A stretch of 64,000 bases of DNA from Halopseudomonas sp002296055. GTDB lineage: Bacteria > Pseudomonadota > Gammaproteobacteria > Pseudomonadales > Pseudomonadaceae. This document shows positions 44,958-53,809 of the stretch, piece after piece. The position numbers and the translations under genes were made by a program. Under the pieces are notes generated by a model, which ran no database searches, was not told where the DNA came from, and was given only the letters and a program-made list of their open reading frames with translations. Numbering within the stretch: position 1 is the first letter of the stretch; every line of letters begins with the position of its first letter. Where the stretch lies: NCBI RefSeq assembly GCF_050876985.1, contig NZ_JBPAPP010000002.1; one strand, written 5' to 3'.

Positions 44958-45452
44958 ATGGTCAAACTGCATACCAACTACGGCGTCATCACCCTGGAAC
45001 TCTTTGCCGACAAGGCCCCGGTGACCGTCGAGAACTTCAAGCAGTATGTGCGTGACGGCCACTACGACGGCACCATTTTCCACCGCGTTATCAGCAATTT
45101 CATGATTCAGGGCGGCGGCTTTGCTCCCGGCATGCAGCAGAAAGACACCCGCGACCCGATCAAGAACGAAGCCGACAACGGCGTCAGCAACAAGGTCGGC
45201 ACCGTCGCCATGGCCCGCACACCTGATCCGCACTCTGCCAGCGCGCAGTTCTTTATCAACGTAGCTGACAACGACTTCCTGAACTTCTCTGCCCCCACCA
45301 TGCACGGCTGGGGTTATGCTGTGTTCGGTCAGGTGACTGATGGCATGGACGTGGTTGAGAAGATCAAGGGCGTGCGCACCACCTCCCGCTCCGGCCATCA
45401 GGACGTGCCGGCCGAGGACGTGATCATCGAGCGCGCCGAACTGGTCGACTGA
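44958..45452 (+). CDS. ppiB: Cyclophilin-type peptidyl-prolyl isomerase B
   Basis: A 164-residue cytoplasmic cyclophilin. No signal peptide. Catalytic segment FHRVISNFMIQGG (Arg, Phe and Gln conserved) and SAQFFINVADNDFLNF. ATG 44958 has GAGGA seven bases before. It is coupled with lpxH, 13 bases downstream. Confidence 0.95.
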   Translation: MVKLHTNYGVITLELFADKAPVTVENFKQYVRDGHYDGTIFHRVISNFMIQGGGFAPGMQQKDTRDPIKNEADNGVSNKVGTVAMARTPDPHSASAQFFINVADNDFLNFSAPTMHGWGYAVFGQVTDGMDVVEKIKGVRTTSRSGHQDVPAEDVIIERAELVD

Positions 45453-45465
45453 GCCCGTTATCCCG

Positions 45466-46188
45466 ATGCGCTATCTGTTTATCTCGGATCTGCATCTGGA
45501 AGCCAAACGCCCGGATATCACCCGGGCGTTTTTGCGTCTGCTGCAAACCCGCGCCCCTGACTTTGACGAACTGTATATCCTCGGCGACTTCTTCGAGGTG
45601 TGGCTCGGCGATGACACCATCGACGATCTGGGGCGCGAGGTTGTTGGCGCCCTCGCCCACCTGAGTTCTCAGGGTACCCGCGCCTACCTGATGCACGGCA
45701 ATCGGGACTTTCTGCTCGGCCGGCGCTTTTGCCGCGCCGCCGGCTGCACGCTGCTGAACGACCCCACGGTGGTCAAACTCAACGGCGAACCGGTGCTGCT
45801 GATGCACGGCGACAGCCTCTGCACCGACGACCTTGACTACATGCGCATGCGCCGCTGGCTACGCAACCCCGCCAGCCGCCTATTGCTGCGCAACCTGCCC
45901 AAGCGCACCCGCTACAAACTGGGCCGCAAGCTGCGCGACGAAAGCCAGAGCCGCACCCGCATGAAAGCCGCCGACATTACCGACGTCAACCTGGGCGCGG
46001 TTGCCCACATCATGCGTGAGAAAGGCGTAAAAACCCTTATCCACGGCCACACCCACCGCCCCGCCATCCACGACCTGATGATCGACGGCGCTCCCGCCGA
46101 GCGCATTGTCCTGGGAGACTGGGACCAGGCCGGCTGGGCGCTTGAGGTCGACGAAAACGGCAAGCGCCTCGAAGCCTTCGAGCTGTAG
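45466..46188 (+). CDS. lpxH: UDP-2,3-diacylglucosamine pyrophosphatase
   Basis: Fourth step of lipid A synthesis: cuts UDP-2,3-diacylglucosamine to lipid X. 240 residues. Metallophosphatase motifs SDLHLE, GDFFEVWLGDD, GNRDFL and GHTHRP. In the ppiB-lpxH pair, as in P. aeruginosa. Confidence 0.96.
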   Translation: MRYLFISDLHLEAKRPDITRAFLRLLQTRAPDFDELYILGDFFEVWLGDDTIDDLGREVVGALAHLSSQGTRAYLMHGNRDFLLGRRFCRAAGCTLLNDPTVVKLNGEPVLLMHGDSLCTDDLDYMRMRRWLRNPASRLLLRNLPKRTRYKLGRKLRDESQSRTRMKAADITDVNLGAVAHIMREKGVKTLIHGHTHRPAIHDLMIDGAPAERIVLGDWDQAGWALEVDENGKRLEAFEL

Positions 46189-46220
46189 GGCCGGCCGCAG
46201 GCCGGCAGCTACAAGCTTCC

Positions 46221-46366
46221 AGCCGCAAGCTTCAAGCAAAATCCAAAGCAACACCCCAGCGCGTGCGAGGCCGGGGCTCTCTTGCCGCTTGTGGCTAAGC
46301 AAAGAAAAACCCCGGCTCTCGCGAGACCGGGGTTTTCTTGCAGCTTGCGGCTTGAAGCTTGCCGCT
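46221..46366. repeat. REP-like inverted and direct repeats around terminator
   Basis: Left 17-mer 46221-46237 (AGCCGCAAGCTTCAAGC) is the inverse of 46350-46366 with one mismatch. Between them a roughly 34-base block containing CCGGGG-N4-CTTGC is repeated directly (about 46263-46296 and 46320-46353). Related GCTTGCGGCTTG repeats occur at 50238-50275. Confidence 0.65.
46306..46336. terminator. Bidirectional terminator lpxH / etfA
   Basis: AAAACCCCGG paired with CCGGGGTTTT, with an inner TCTCG/CGAGA stem and one bulged C. A-rich on the left and T-rich on the right, so both convergent genes can use it. Confidence 0.85.
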
Positions 46367-46383
46367 AGCTCTTAGCCTTTGGC

Positions 46384-47313
46384 TTAGAGCTTACCTTCCA
46401 GCTCCGGTACCGCCTCGAACAGGTCGGCTACCAGGCCGTAATCGGCTACCTGGAAGATCGGCGCTTCTTCGTCCTTGTTGATCGCAACGATCACCTTGGA
46501 GTCTTTCATACCGGCCAAGTGCTGGATGGCGCCGGAGATGCCGACCGCGACGTACAGCTGCGGAGCAACGATCTTACCGGTCTGACCAACCTGCATGTCG
46601 TTCGGTACAAAGCCGGCGTCAACCGCGGCGCGCGAGGCACCTACAGCAGCGCCCAGCTTGTCGGCGACCTTGTACAGCATTTCGAAGTTGTCGCCGTTCT
46701 GCATGCCGCGACCACCAGAGATGACGATCTTGGCGCCTGCCAGTTCCGGACGGTCGGACTTGGCCAGCTCTTCGCCAACAAAGCTGGAAGTGCCAGCGTC
46801 GTGGGCGGAGGCAACGGCTTCAACGGCAGCGCTGCCGCCTTCGGCTGCAACGGCGTCAAAGCCGGTGGCACGTACAGTGATGACCTTGATGGCAGCGCTG
46901 GACTGCACGGTGGCAATCGCGTTACCGGCGTAGATCGGGCGCTTGAAGGTGTCAGCGCTTTCAACAGCAGTGATCTCGGAGATCTGATCAACGTCCAGCA
47001 GCGCAGCAACGCGCGGCAGGTAGTTTTTGCCGTTGGTGCTGGCCGGAGCCAGGATGTGGCTGTAGCCCTTGCCCAGTTCAGCGATCAGCAGGGAAACGTT
47101 TTCCGGCAGCAGGTTTGCGTAGGCAGCGTTATCAGCCAGCAGGACCTTGCTTACGCCAGCAACTTTGGCAGCGGCGTCAGCAACGGCTGCGCAGCCTGCG
47201 CCGGCAACCAGTACATCGATGTCGCCACCGATAGCCTGAGCGGCCGCAACGGTGTTCAGAGTAGCTGCGTTCAGCTCGGCGTTGTTGTGTTCAGCAATAA
47301 CCAGAATGCTCAT
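46384..47313 (-). CDS. etfA: Electron transfer flavoprotein subunit alpha
   Basis: 309 residues; carries FAD and passes electrons from acyl-CoA and other dehydrogenases to ETF-quinone oxidoreductase. C-terminal FAD domain has SGGRGMQNGDNFEMLY and the GQTGKIVAPQLYVAVGISGAIQH motif. Directly after etfB (two bases apart). Confidence 0.96.
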   Translation of the reverse strand: MSILVIAEHNNAELNAATLNTVAAAQAIGGDIDVLVAGAGCAAVADAAAKVAGVSKVLLADNAAYANLLPENVSLLIAELGKGYSHILAPASTNGKNYLPRVAALLDVDQISEITAVESADTFKRPIYAGNAIATVQSSAAIKVITVRATGFDAVAAEGGSAAVEAVASAHDAGTSSFVGEELAKSDRPELAGAKIVISGGRGMQNGDNFEMLYKVADKLGAAVGASRAAVDAGFVPNDMQVGQTGKIVAPQLYVAVGISGAIQHLAGMKDSKVIVAINKDEEAPIFQVADYGLVADLFEAVPELEGKL

Positions 47314-47315
47314 GT

Positions 47316-48065
47316 TCAGATCACCTTGGCTTCGTTCTTCAGTTTGTCGACCAGCTCGTCAACGCTCTTGACCTTGATGCCAGCACTGCGGGCAGCCGGG
47401 GCTTCAACCTTCAGGGTGGAGACGGTGGAGGCAGTGCTCACGCCCAGGTCTTCCGGCTTGAGGGTTTCCAGCGGCTTCTTCTTGGCCTTCATGATGTTCG
47501 GCAGCGACGCGTAGCGCGGCTCGTTCAGACGCAGGTCAGTGGTAACAATGGCCGGCAGCTTCAGAGCAACGGTCTGCAGACCGCCGTCGATTTCACGGGT
47601 GACCTTGACGCTGTCGCCTTCAACGGCGACTTCAGAGGCAAAGGTGCCCTGAGCGTAGCCAGACAGCGCAGCCAGCATCTGGCCAGTCTGGTTGTTGTCG
47701 GAGTCGATGGCTTGCTTGCCGAGGATGACCAGTTGCGGCTGCTCTTTATCAACAACAGCTTTCAGCGCCTTGGCGATAGCCAGGGAGCTCAGATCGTCTG
47801 CGGACTCAACCAGAACAGCGCGGTCGGCGCCCAGTGCCAGGGCGGTGCGCAGTTGTTCCTGGGCGGCAGTCGGGCCGACAGTGACAGCGACGATTTCGGT
47901 GGCTACGCCCTTTTCTTTCAGGCGGACAGCTTCTTCTACGGCGATCTCGCAGAAGGGGTTCATGGACATTTTGACGTTGGCCAGATCAACACCGGAGTTG
48001 TCTGCCTTGACGCGAACCTTGACGTTGTAATCAACGACTCGCTTAACCGCTACAAGTACCTTCAT
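47316..48065 (-). CDS. etfB: Electron transfer flavoprotein subunit beta
   Basis: 249 residues. AMP-binding partner of EtfA. Begins MKVLVAVKRVVDYN; family signature VKVTREIDGGLQTVALKLPAIVTTDLRLNEPRYASL. ATG 48065; the longer ORF is not used. First gene of etfBA, divergent from etfD. Confidence 0.96.
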   Translation of the reverse strand: MKVLVAVKRVVDYNVKVRVKADNSGVDLANVKMSMNPFCEIAVEEAVRLKEKGVATEIVAVTVGPTAAQEQLRTALALGADRAVLVESADDLSSLAIAKALKAVVDKEQPQLVILGKQAIDSDNNQTGQMLAALSGYAQGTFASEVAVEGDSVKVTREIDGGLQTVALKLPAIVTTDLRLNEPRYASLPNIMKAKKKPLETLKPEDLGVSTASTVSTLKVEAPAARSAGIKVKSVDELVDKLKNEAKVI

Positions 48066-48090
48066 GGTTGCCTCATTCAATGTGTAGCCA

Positions 48091-48157
48091 AAACAGGGCC
48101 CGAACAAATAGTGACCAGAAAGAAAAAAACGTTCACAATAAGACTAAACAGGGCCCG
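48091..48157. repeat. Twin AAACAGGGCCCG direct repeats upstream of etfB
   Basis: Two identical 12-mers at 48091-48102 and 48146-48157, 55 bases apart (about five helical turns), in the gap upstream of etfB. They could be an operator pair for an unidentified regulator. Confidence 0.6.
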
Positions 48158-48249
48158 TCGTTCAAAAGCTCTTTATCATGACTTTCCAAGCACAGGCGGT
48201 CAATAGGAGCAATTCGACAAAAGGTCCAATTAAGGGCCAAAACGCCATC

Positions 48250-48284
48250 TTTGCGTTGGAGCGCAAAAAGCGGGCTGTTATACT
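48250..48284 (+). promoter_or_regulatory. Promoter of etfD, with hairpin overlapping -35
   Basis: -35 TTGGAG (48256-48261), 17-base spacer, -10 TATACT (48279-48284). The -35 is the loop of an inverted repeat TTTGCG/CGCAAA (48250-48255 with 48262-48267), a possible operator. Confidence 0.6.
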
Positions 48285-48360
48285 GCGCCGCTTAATGGAT
48301 CACGGAAGATCATCAAAGAATCCAATTACATGTGACGGGCCTAGAGTTAGGAGATAAGTT

Positions 48361-50025
48361 GTGGAACGCGAATTCATGGAGTTTGACGTTGTCATCGTAG
48401 GTGCCGGCCCCTCTGGCCTGGCAGCTGCATGCCAAATCAAAAAGCAGGCCGCTGAAGCCGAACAGGAAATCAGCGTCTGTGTCGTAGAAAAAGGCTCCGA
48501 AGTCGGCGCCCACATTCTCTCCGGTGCGGTATTCGAGCCGCGCGCCCTGGACGAACTCTTCCCTGACTGGAAAGAGATGGGCGCCCCGCTGAACACCGAG
48601 GTCAAGCGCGATGACATCTATATGCTCACCAGCGCAGAAAAAGCCACCAAGCTGCCTGACCTCTTCGTGCCCAAGACCATGCACAACCATGGCAACTACA
48701 TCATCTCTCTGGGCAACCTGTGCCGCTGGCTGGCCGAACAGGCCGAAGCACTGGGCGTTGAGGTGTATCCGGGCTTTGCTGCTCAGGAAGCACTGATCGA
48801 CGAAGAAGGTATCGTCCGCGGCATTCTCACTGGCGACCTGGGTGTTGACCGTGAAGGCAACCCCAAGGAAGGCGTTTATACCCCGGGTATGGAGCTGCGC
48901 GCCAAGTACACCCTGTTCGCTGAAGGCTGCCGTGGCCACATTGGCAAGCAGTTGATCAAGCGTTACAACCTGGACTCCGAAGCAGATGCCCAGCACTACG
49001 GCATCGGCATCAAGGAAATCTGGGACATCGACCCAGCCAAGCACGATCAGGGCCTGGTTGTTCACACCGCTGGCTGGCCGCTGGATATCGTCGGCACCGA
49101 GAACACCGGTGGCTCCTTCCTGTACCACATCGAGAACAACCAGGTTGTGGTTGGTCTGATCATCGACCTGTCCTACGCTAACCCGCACCTGTCGCCGTTC
49201 GATGAGTTCCAGCGCTACAAGCACCACCCGGTCATCAAACAGTATCTGGAAGGCGGCAAGCGCGTTGCCTACGGCGCTCGCGCTATCTGCAAAGGCGGCA
49301 TCAACTCCCTGCCGAAGATGGTCTTCCCGGGCGGCGCGCTGATCGGTTGCGATCTGGGCACCCTGAACTTTGCCAAGATCAAAGGCAGCCACACTGCCAT
49401 GAAATCCGGCATGCTGGCCGGCCAGGCCGTTGTTGAAGCCCTCAAGGCTGGACGCGAAGGCGGTGACGAGCTGACCGGTTACGTCGACAACTTCAAATCC
49501 AGCTGGCTGTACGACGAGCTGTTTGCAGCCCGTAACTTCGGCCCGGCGATTCACAAGTTCGGCCCGCTGTTCGGTGGCGCGTTCAACTACATCGATCAGA
49601 ACTGGTTCGGCGGCAAGATCCCGGTCACCCTGCACGACACCAAGCCGGATTACGCTTGCCTGAAAAAGGCCTCCGAAGCGACCAAGATCGACTACCCCAA
49701 GCCCGACGGCGTACTGAGCTTCGACAAGCTGTCTTCTGTCTTCATGTCCAACACCAACCATGAAGAAGAGCAGCCGATTCACCTGACGCTGAAAGATCCG
49801 AGCATCCCGCTGGAGAAGAACCTGCCGCTGTACGACGAGCCGGCACAACGCTACTGCCCTGCTGGCGTTTACGAAGTCGTGACCCAGGACGACGGCGAGA
49901 AACGCTTCCAGATCAACGCGCAGAACTGCGTACATTGCAAAACCTGCGACATCAAGGACCCGGCCCAGAACATCAACTGGATCGCGCCCGAGGGCATGGG
50001 TGGCCCGAACTACCCGAACATGTAA
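48361..50025 (+). CDS. etfD: ETF-ubiquinone oxidoreductase
   Basis: 554 residues. Passes electrons from reduced ETF to ubiquinone at the inner membrane. FAD-binding GAGPSGLAAAC near the start; the [4Fe-4S] cluster ligands are in RYCPAGVYEV and CVHCKTCDIKDP near the C-terminus. GTG 48361 follows AGGAG by seven bases and fits known N-termini (MEREFMEFDVV). Codon bias indicates high expression. Divergent from etfBA. Confidence 0.97.
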   Translation: MEREFMEFDVVIVGAGPSGLAAACQIKKQAAEAEQEISVCVVEKGSEVGAHILSGAVFEPRALDELFPDWKEMGAPLNTEVKRDDIYMLTSAEKATKLPDLFVPKTMHNHGNYIISLGNLCRWLAEQAEALGVEVYPGFAAQEALIDEEGIVRGILTGDLGVDREGNPKEGVYTPGMELRAKYTLFAEGCRGHIGKQLIKRYNLDSEADAQHYGIGIKEIWDIDPAKHDQGLVVHTAGWPLDIVGTENTGGSFLYHIENNQVVVGLIIDLSYANPHLSPFDEFQRYKHHPVIKQYLEGGKRVAYGARAICKGGINSLPKMVFPGGALIGCDLGTLNFAKIKGSHTAMKSGMLAGQAVVEALKAGREGGDELTGYVDNFKSSWLYDELFAARNFGPAIHKFGPLFGGAFNYIDQNWFGGKIPVTLHDTKPDYACLKKASEATKIDYPKPDGVLSFDKLSSVFMSNTNHEEEQPIHLTLKDPSIPLEKNLPLYDEPAQRYCPAGVYEVVTQDDGEKRFQINAQNCVHCKTCDIKDPAQNINWIAPEGMGGPNYPNM

Positions 50026-50060
50026 CGCGCCTCGGCGCGTTACAGCAGCAAGCTGCAAGC

Positions 50061-50086
50061 AAACCCGGCTCCGGCCGGGTTTTTTT
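50061..50086 (+). terminator. Terminator of etfD
   Basis: ACCCGGC/GCCGGGT stem (50063-50069 with 50074-50080), loop TCCG, and a run of seven T. Confidence 0.92.
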
Positions 50087-50200
50087 GTGCCCTCAAGCTG
50101 CAAGGCGAACGCCGCCCCCCTCGGGCAAGCGTACTCAGGACGAGGCCTGCAAGTAGGCCGTCAGCTTCATCTCAACGCTATTTGCTGCCATGCATAGGCA

Positions 50201-50240
50201 AAAGAAAACCCGCGCGATTCGCAACCGCGCGGGTTCTTTC
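50201..50240. terminator. Bidirectional terminator before transglutaminase gene
   Basis: AACCCGCGCG/CGCGCGGGTT (50207-50216 with 50226-50235) with a 9-base loop. AAAAGAAAA precedes it, giving a TTTTCTTTT run for the minus-strand transglutaminase operon. Confidence 0.8.
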
Positions 50241-50275
50241 TTGCAGTTTGAAGCTTGCGGCTTGCAGCTTGTTCT
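50238..50275. repeat. REP-like repeat copy
   Basis: TTCTTGCAGTTTGAAGCTTG... repeats the CTTGCAG and GCTTGCGGCTTG modules of the lpxH/etfA junction. Both copies sit directly beside a terminator hairpin. Confidence 0.55.
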
Positions 50276-51158
50276 AGGCCTGCGGCAACACATCCACCGC
50301 CACACTAAGCACATGCTCGCCGCCGCCCGTCATCACGCCCTTGAGGGGGGTCACATCGGCGAAGTCACGCCCCCAACCAAGCACGATGTAACGCTCATCC
50401 GGCACGCAGCCGTTGGTCGGGTCAATTTCAAGCCAGCCCCAGCCCGGTATGAACACCGCCAGCCATGCGTGGGTGGCGTCCGCGCCGAGCAGTTTCTCCT
50501 GCCCCGGCGGCGGCATGGTTTCCATATAGCCGCTGACATAACGCGCTGCCAGCCCGAGCGAGCGCAAACAACCGATGGCCAGATGTGCGAAGTCCTGGCA
50601 GACGCCACGCTTGCTGGCCAGTACGTCCTGCAAGGGGGTGGCCACAGTAGTGAATTCAGGGTCGTAGGTGAATTCGGTGAAAATCCGGGTATTCAGCTCC
50701 AGCACCGCGTCAATCAGGTTACGCGCGGGCGTGAAACTGCTGCGGGCAAACTCGGCCAGCTCGGCACTTTGATACACAAAGGGCGAGCTGAGCACATAGA
50801 GCCGAGCATCCAGACAATCACGGTTAGTGCGACGCGGGTCCTGACGCAGCTCCAGCACCGCTTGCTCCCACGCGATGCCCGAGAAGATGTCAGCCAAGGG
50901 TCTCGGATGGGTGATGATTTCACTGCTGACGCTAACGTCCAGGCTGTCATGCAAGGACTCGATGGAAAAATACACCACCCGGTTGCCGAAAAAATCGGTG
51001 CGCTCGCGCTGGCGGTCAGGCCGCGGGCTGATCGTCAGTTGACTGTTGCTGCACTCCTGCCAGGGCAGAACCCGAGGCAGAATGCGCGCTTCGTTCTGAC
51101 TCAGGCTGGCCGGGCCGCTGTATTGATAACGGGTGCTGTGGCGTAACAGGTACTTCAC
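50274..51158 (-). CDS. Transglutaminase-like protein
   Basis: 294 residues. Cysteine-protease-fold core with Cys187 (GVCQDFAHLA), His230 (THAWLAV) and Asp246 (EIDPTNG), a complete triad. N-terminal beta-sandwich domain before it. Family members may hydrolyse or form amide bonds. Start GTG 51158 with GAGAGG before it. Third gene of the minus-strand cluster, ten bases after the ATP-grasp/alpha-E gene. Confidence 0.9.
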   Translation of the reverse strand: MKYLLRHSTRYQYSGPASLSQNEARILPRVLPWQECSNSQLTISPRPDRQRERTDFFGNRVVYFSIESLHDSLDVSVSSEIITHPRPLADIFSGIAWEQAVLELRQDPRRTNRDCLDARLYVLSSPFVYQSAELAEFARSSFTPARNLIDAVLELNTRIFTEFTYDPEFTTVATPLQDVLASKRGVCQDFAHLAIGCLRSLGLAARYVSGYMETMPPPGQEKLLGADATHAWLAVFIPGWGWLEIDPTNGCVPDERYIVLGWGRDFADVTPLKGVMTGGGEHVLSVAVDVLPQA

Positions 51159-51168
51159 CGGAAACCTC

Positions 51169-53754
51169 TCATGCCTGGCCGCTGTAGTGCATGCTGACCA
51201 ACTGGCGTGGCGCCTCAACATGACTGAAGTGACTGTGGGTAATGGCGTTGGACAACTCGGCCATTGGCTGGATCAACTGGTCAAGCAGGTTGTTCAGCGC
51301 TTCGCGCGCCGATGCCGAACCCTCCAAGTCTGCCAGCGTCTCGATATCGACCAGATGCAAGGCGCTGGTGGCCTGAATGATCAGCCGTTGCTCCTGGTTG
51401 CGGTACGGTGAGCTGCCTGGCGAGGGCAGTTTTGCGATTTGCGAGCCCAGACGCTTGAGCATATAGCCGATAGAGCGCGGGTTGGCCTCATCGAACAACA
51501 GCAGGTCAAGAATCGCCAGCGGGTGCAGCTGTGAGCGGTAGCGACGGCGATACACTGTCAGGTTGTCGGTGGTCGCCAGCACCACCTCCCACAGCGGAAT
51601 GCCGGGCTCGTCGGCGGTGAGCAGTGCCAGTTTGAGCAGCTCAAGCGAACCTAAGGCGCGCTCAAGAAAACGCCCGATATCGAGAAAACGCCAGCCATAG
51701 TGATGCGGCATGGTTTCGTTGCACAGACCAAAAAAGGCAGCCAGATCCAGCACCATGGCTTCCAGATGGCGCTGCCCCACCACCACGCCCCGCGTGCGCG
51801 ACATGCTGTTGAAGTGCTGCCGCAGACTGTTGATGGCGCGCCAGGTGTCATCACCCAGGTGATCGCGCACGGCGCGGCTATTGCGTACAAAGTGACCGAA
51901 CAGTACTGGCAGGCCGTCGGGCAGATCATCGGCGAACAGCTGCAGCAAGCGATCACGGGTGGCGATGTACTCTCGCGAGAACCGGCTACTGGCGGGCGTT
52001 TCTTCCTCAAGCTCAGCCGGGTCCAGCGGGATCTCCAGCGCACGCAACAGGTCAGGCATCAGCTGCGAACCGCTCTCCTGCCGATCATCTTGCAGCAGCC
52101 TTGCCAGCGCCTCGCGCAGCAGCCGCCCACGCGTGTCCAGTCGCTCACCATAACGCCCCATCCAGAACAGGCTTTCTGCCACGCGGCAAGGCAGGTCCTT
52201 GCCATCACGGGTCACGACGATTGGCCCCAACGCCTGCCTCAGCAGGCTGATATGCGGCTGGGGCACCGGCGCCATCACCCAGATATCCTTCACCAGGCGA
52301 CTCTTCATCAGCGGTGCACCTGGCTCACCAACCCAGGCCAGCCCGCCAGGCATGACGCGATAATTTCGCTCATTGACCGGCTTGGTCAGATCATCAGGCT
52401 CAACCAGGCTGAAAAAGCGCAGCGTCGCATTCTGCCGCTCCAGCGTACCCGTCTGCGGGTTGAAGCCTGGGGTCACCGCCGCTTCAACAGGCCGTTGGGC
52501 GGTGAACAGATAAGGATGCCGTTCCATGCTGATACGCAGGTCGCGCAGCGCTTCAAGGCCCATTTGATCGGCATGGTAGAGACGCCCAGGCTTGCTGATA
52601 TCACGCAAAATCCAGCCATCGATCTCTGTCTTAACCTGCTCCAGTGAGCGAGGTTCGCCACACCAGAGGGTTTCTCGGCAAGGCAACAACAGCTCCTCGC
52701 CCAGCAGCGCCTCACACAGCGCCGGCAAAAAGGCCGATAGCCCCGGATGTTCAAGAATACCCGCGCCCAGCGCATTGGCGATGTGTACGTTGCCACAACG
52801 CGCGGCCTGCAACAGCCCCGGCACCCCAAGCAGCGAGTCCGGGCGCAGTTCTAACGGGTCACACCAGGGATCGTTAATCTGGCGCAGAATCACATCTACC
52901 TGCTTGAGGCCACCCAGGGTGCGCATGGCGACTTGGCCGTCACGCACCACCAGATCGTCGCCCTCAACCAGCGAGAAGTTCATGTAGTTGGCCAGCCAGG
53001 CGTGCTCAAAATAGCCGGGGCTGCCCGGCCCCGGCGACAACAGCACGATATTGGGTTGCTCGCGCTGCCCATTGGCGAGACTGGCCAGACAGCGGTGCTG
53101 CGCCTGCAGAAAGCCCGCCAGCCGCTTGATTGGCGCCTCGCGGTAGATACTTGGCAAGGCGCGTGCCAGGGTAATGCGGTTCTCCAGCGCGTAGCCGGCG
53201 CCGGCGGGAGACTGGGTCCAATCGGCCAGCACCTGCCAACCGCCCTGGCTGTCGCGCACCAGGTCAGTACCATGGAATATCAGCAGAGGCCGCTCAACCT
53301 GAGGTGGATCATCCGCTGCAGAGAACAGAAACCCGGGGTGGGTAAAGATCAGTTCGGGTGGCAGCAGCCCTTCGCTGATAATGCGCCGCGCGCCGTAGAG
53401 GTCATCCAGAATGTGCTCAAGCAGGCGGCTGCGCTGGCGCAGGCCCGCCTCCAGTTCATCCCACTCCTGGGTACCGACTACCCAGGGCAGACAGTCCAGT
53501 TGCCAGGAGCGCAGTTGACCTGGATCGTCTTCGTAGGGGTTGAAGGTAACGCCGTTCTCGTGCAGCAGATTCTGGGTTTCTTCCCAGCGGCCGGCCAGCA
53601 CGTCCGGGCCAAGGCGCGCGACATCTTCCAGCAAGGCCTGCCAAGGCGCACGCGGCTGCTGATCTTCGCCCAGCAGCTCGTCGTGCCCGGCGTGTCCTGC
53701 GTACTCGCCGAGAATGGCCTTGACGGCAGACCCCAGATTGACAGCTTGTTGCAT
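51169..53754 (-). CDS. Fused circularly permuted ATP-grasp and alpha-E protein
   Basis: 861 residues. Residues 1-515: type 2 circularly permuted ATP-grasp ligase (DDLYGARRIISEG, PDSLLGVPGLLQAARCGNVHIANALGAG). Residues about 520-861: alpha-E domain (CRVAESLFWMGRYGERLDTRGRLL), aligning to the separate alpha-E protein at 58806-59762. It is thus a fused version of the two plus-strand genes 57348 and 58806. Probable peptide-ligase activity with unknown substrate. It lies 55 bases after the 1106-residue transglutaminase gene. Confidence 0.9.
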   Translation of the reverse strand: MQQAVNLGSAVKAILGEYAGHAGHDELLGEDQQPRAPWQALLEDVARLGPDVLAGRWEETQNLLHENGVTFNPYEDDPGQLRSWQLDCLPWVVGTQEWDELEAGLRQRSRLLEHILDDLYGARRIISEGLLPPELIFTHPGFLFSAADDPPQVERPLLIFHGTDLVRDSQGGWQVLADWTQSPAGAGYALENRITLARALPSIYREAPIKRLAGFLQAQHRCLASLANGQREQPNIVLLSPGPGSPGYFEHAWLANYMNFSLVEGDDLVVRDGQVAMRTLGGLKQVDVILRQINDPWCDPLELRPDSLLGVPGLLQAARCGNVHIANALGAGILEHPGLSAFLPALCEALLGEELLLPCRETLWCGEPRSLEQVKTEIDGWILRDISKPGRLYHADQMGLEALRDLRISMERHPYLFTAQRPVEAAVTPGFNPQTGTLERQNATLRFFSLVEPDDLTKPVNERNYRVMPGGLAWVGEPGAPLMKSRLVKDIWVMAPVPQPHISLLRQALGPIVVTRDGKDLPCRVAESLFWMGRYGERLDTRGRLLREALARLLQDDRQESGSQLMPDLLRALEIPLDPAELEEETPASSRFSREYIATRDRLLQLFADDLPDGLPVLFGHFVRNSRAVRDHLGDDTWRAINSLRQHFNSMSRTRGVVVGQRHLEAMVLDLAAFFGLCNETMPHHYGWRFLDIGRFLERALGSLELLKLALLTADEPGIPLWEVVLATTDNLTVYRRRYRSQLHPLAILDLLLFDEANPRSIGYMLKRLGSQIAKLPSPGSSPYRNQEQRLIIQATSALHLVDIETLADLEGSASAREALNNLLDQLIQPMAELSNAITHSHFSHVEAPRQLVSMHYSGQA

Positions 53755-53809
53755 GCAACGCTTCCCGGTGACGGCTGAGAATCAGCAGCCTGATGTGTGA
53801 GGCCGTCGA

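Noticed and set aside
48313..50103. Long minus-strand ORF (596 codons) over etfD
   Set aside because: Same reason: etfD is a certain gene with high codon bias, which produces open antisense frames.
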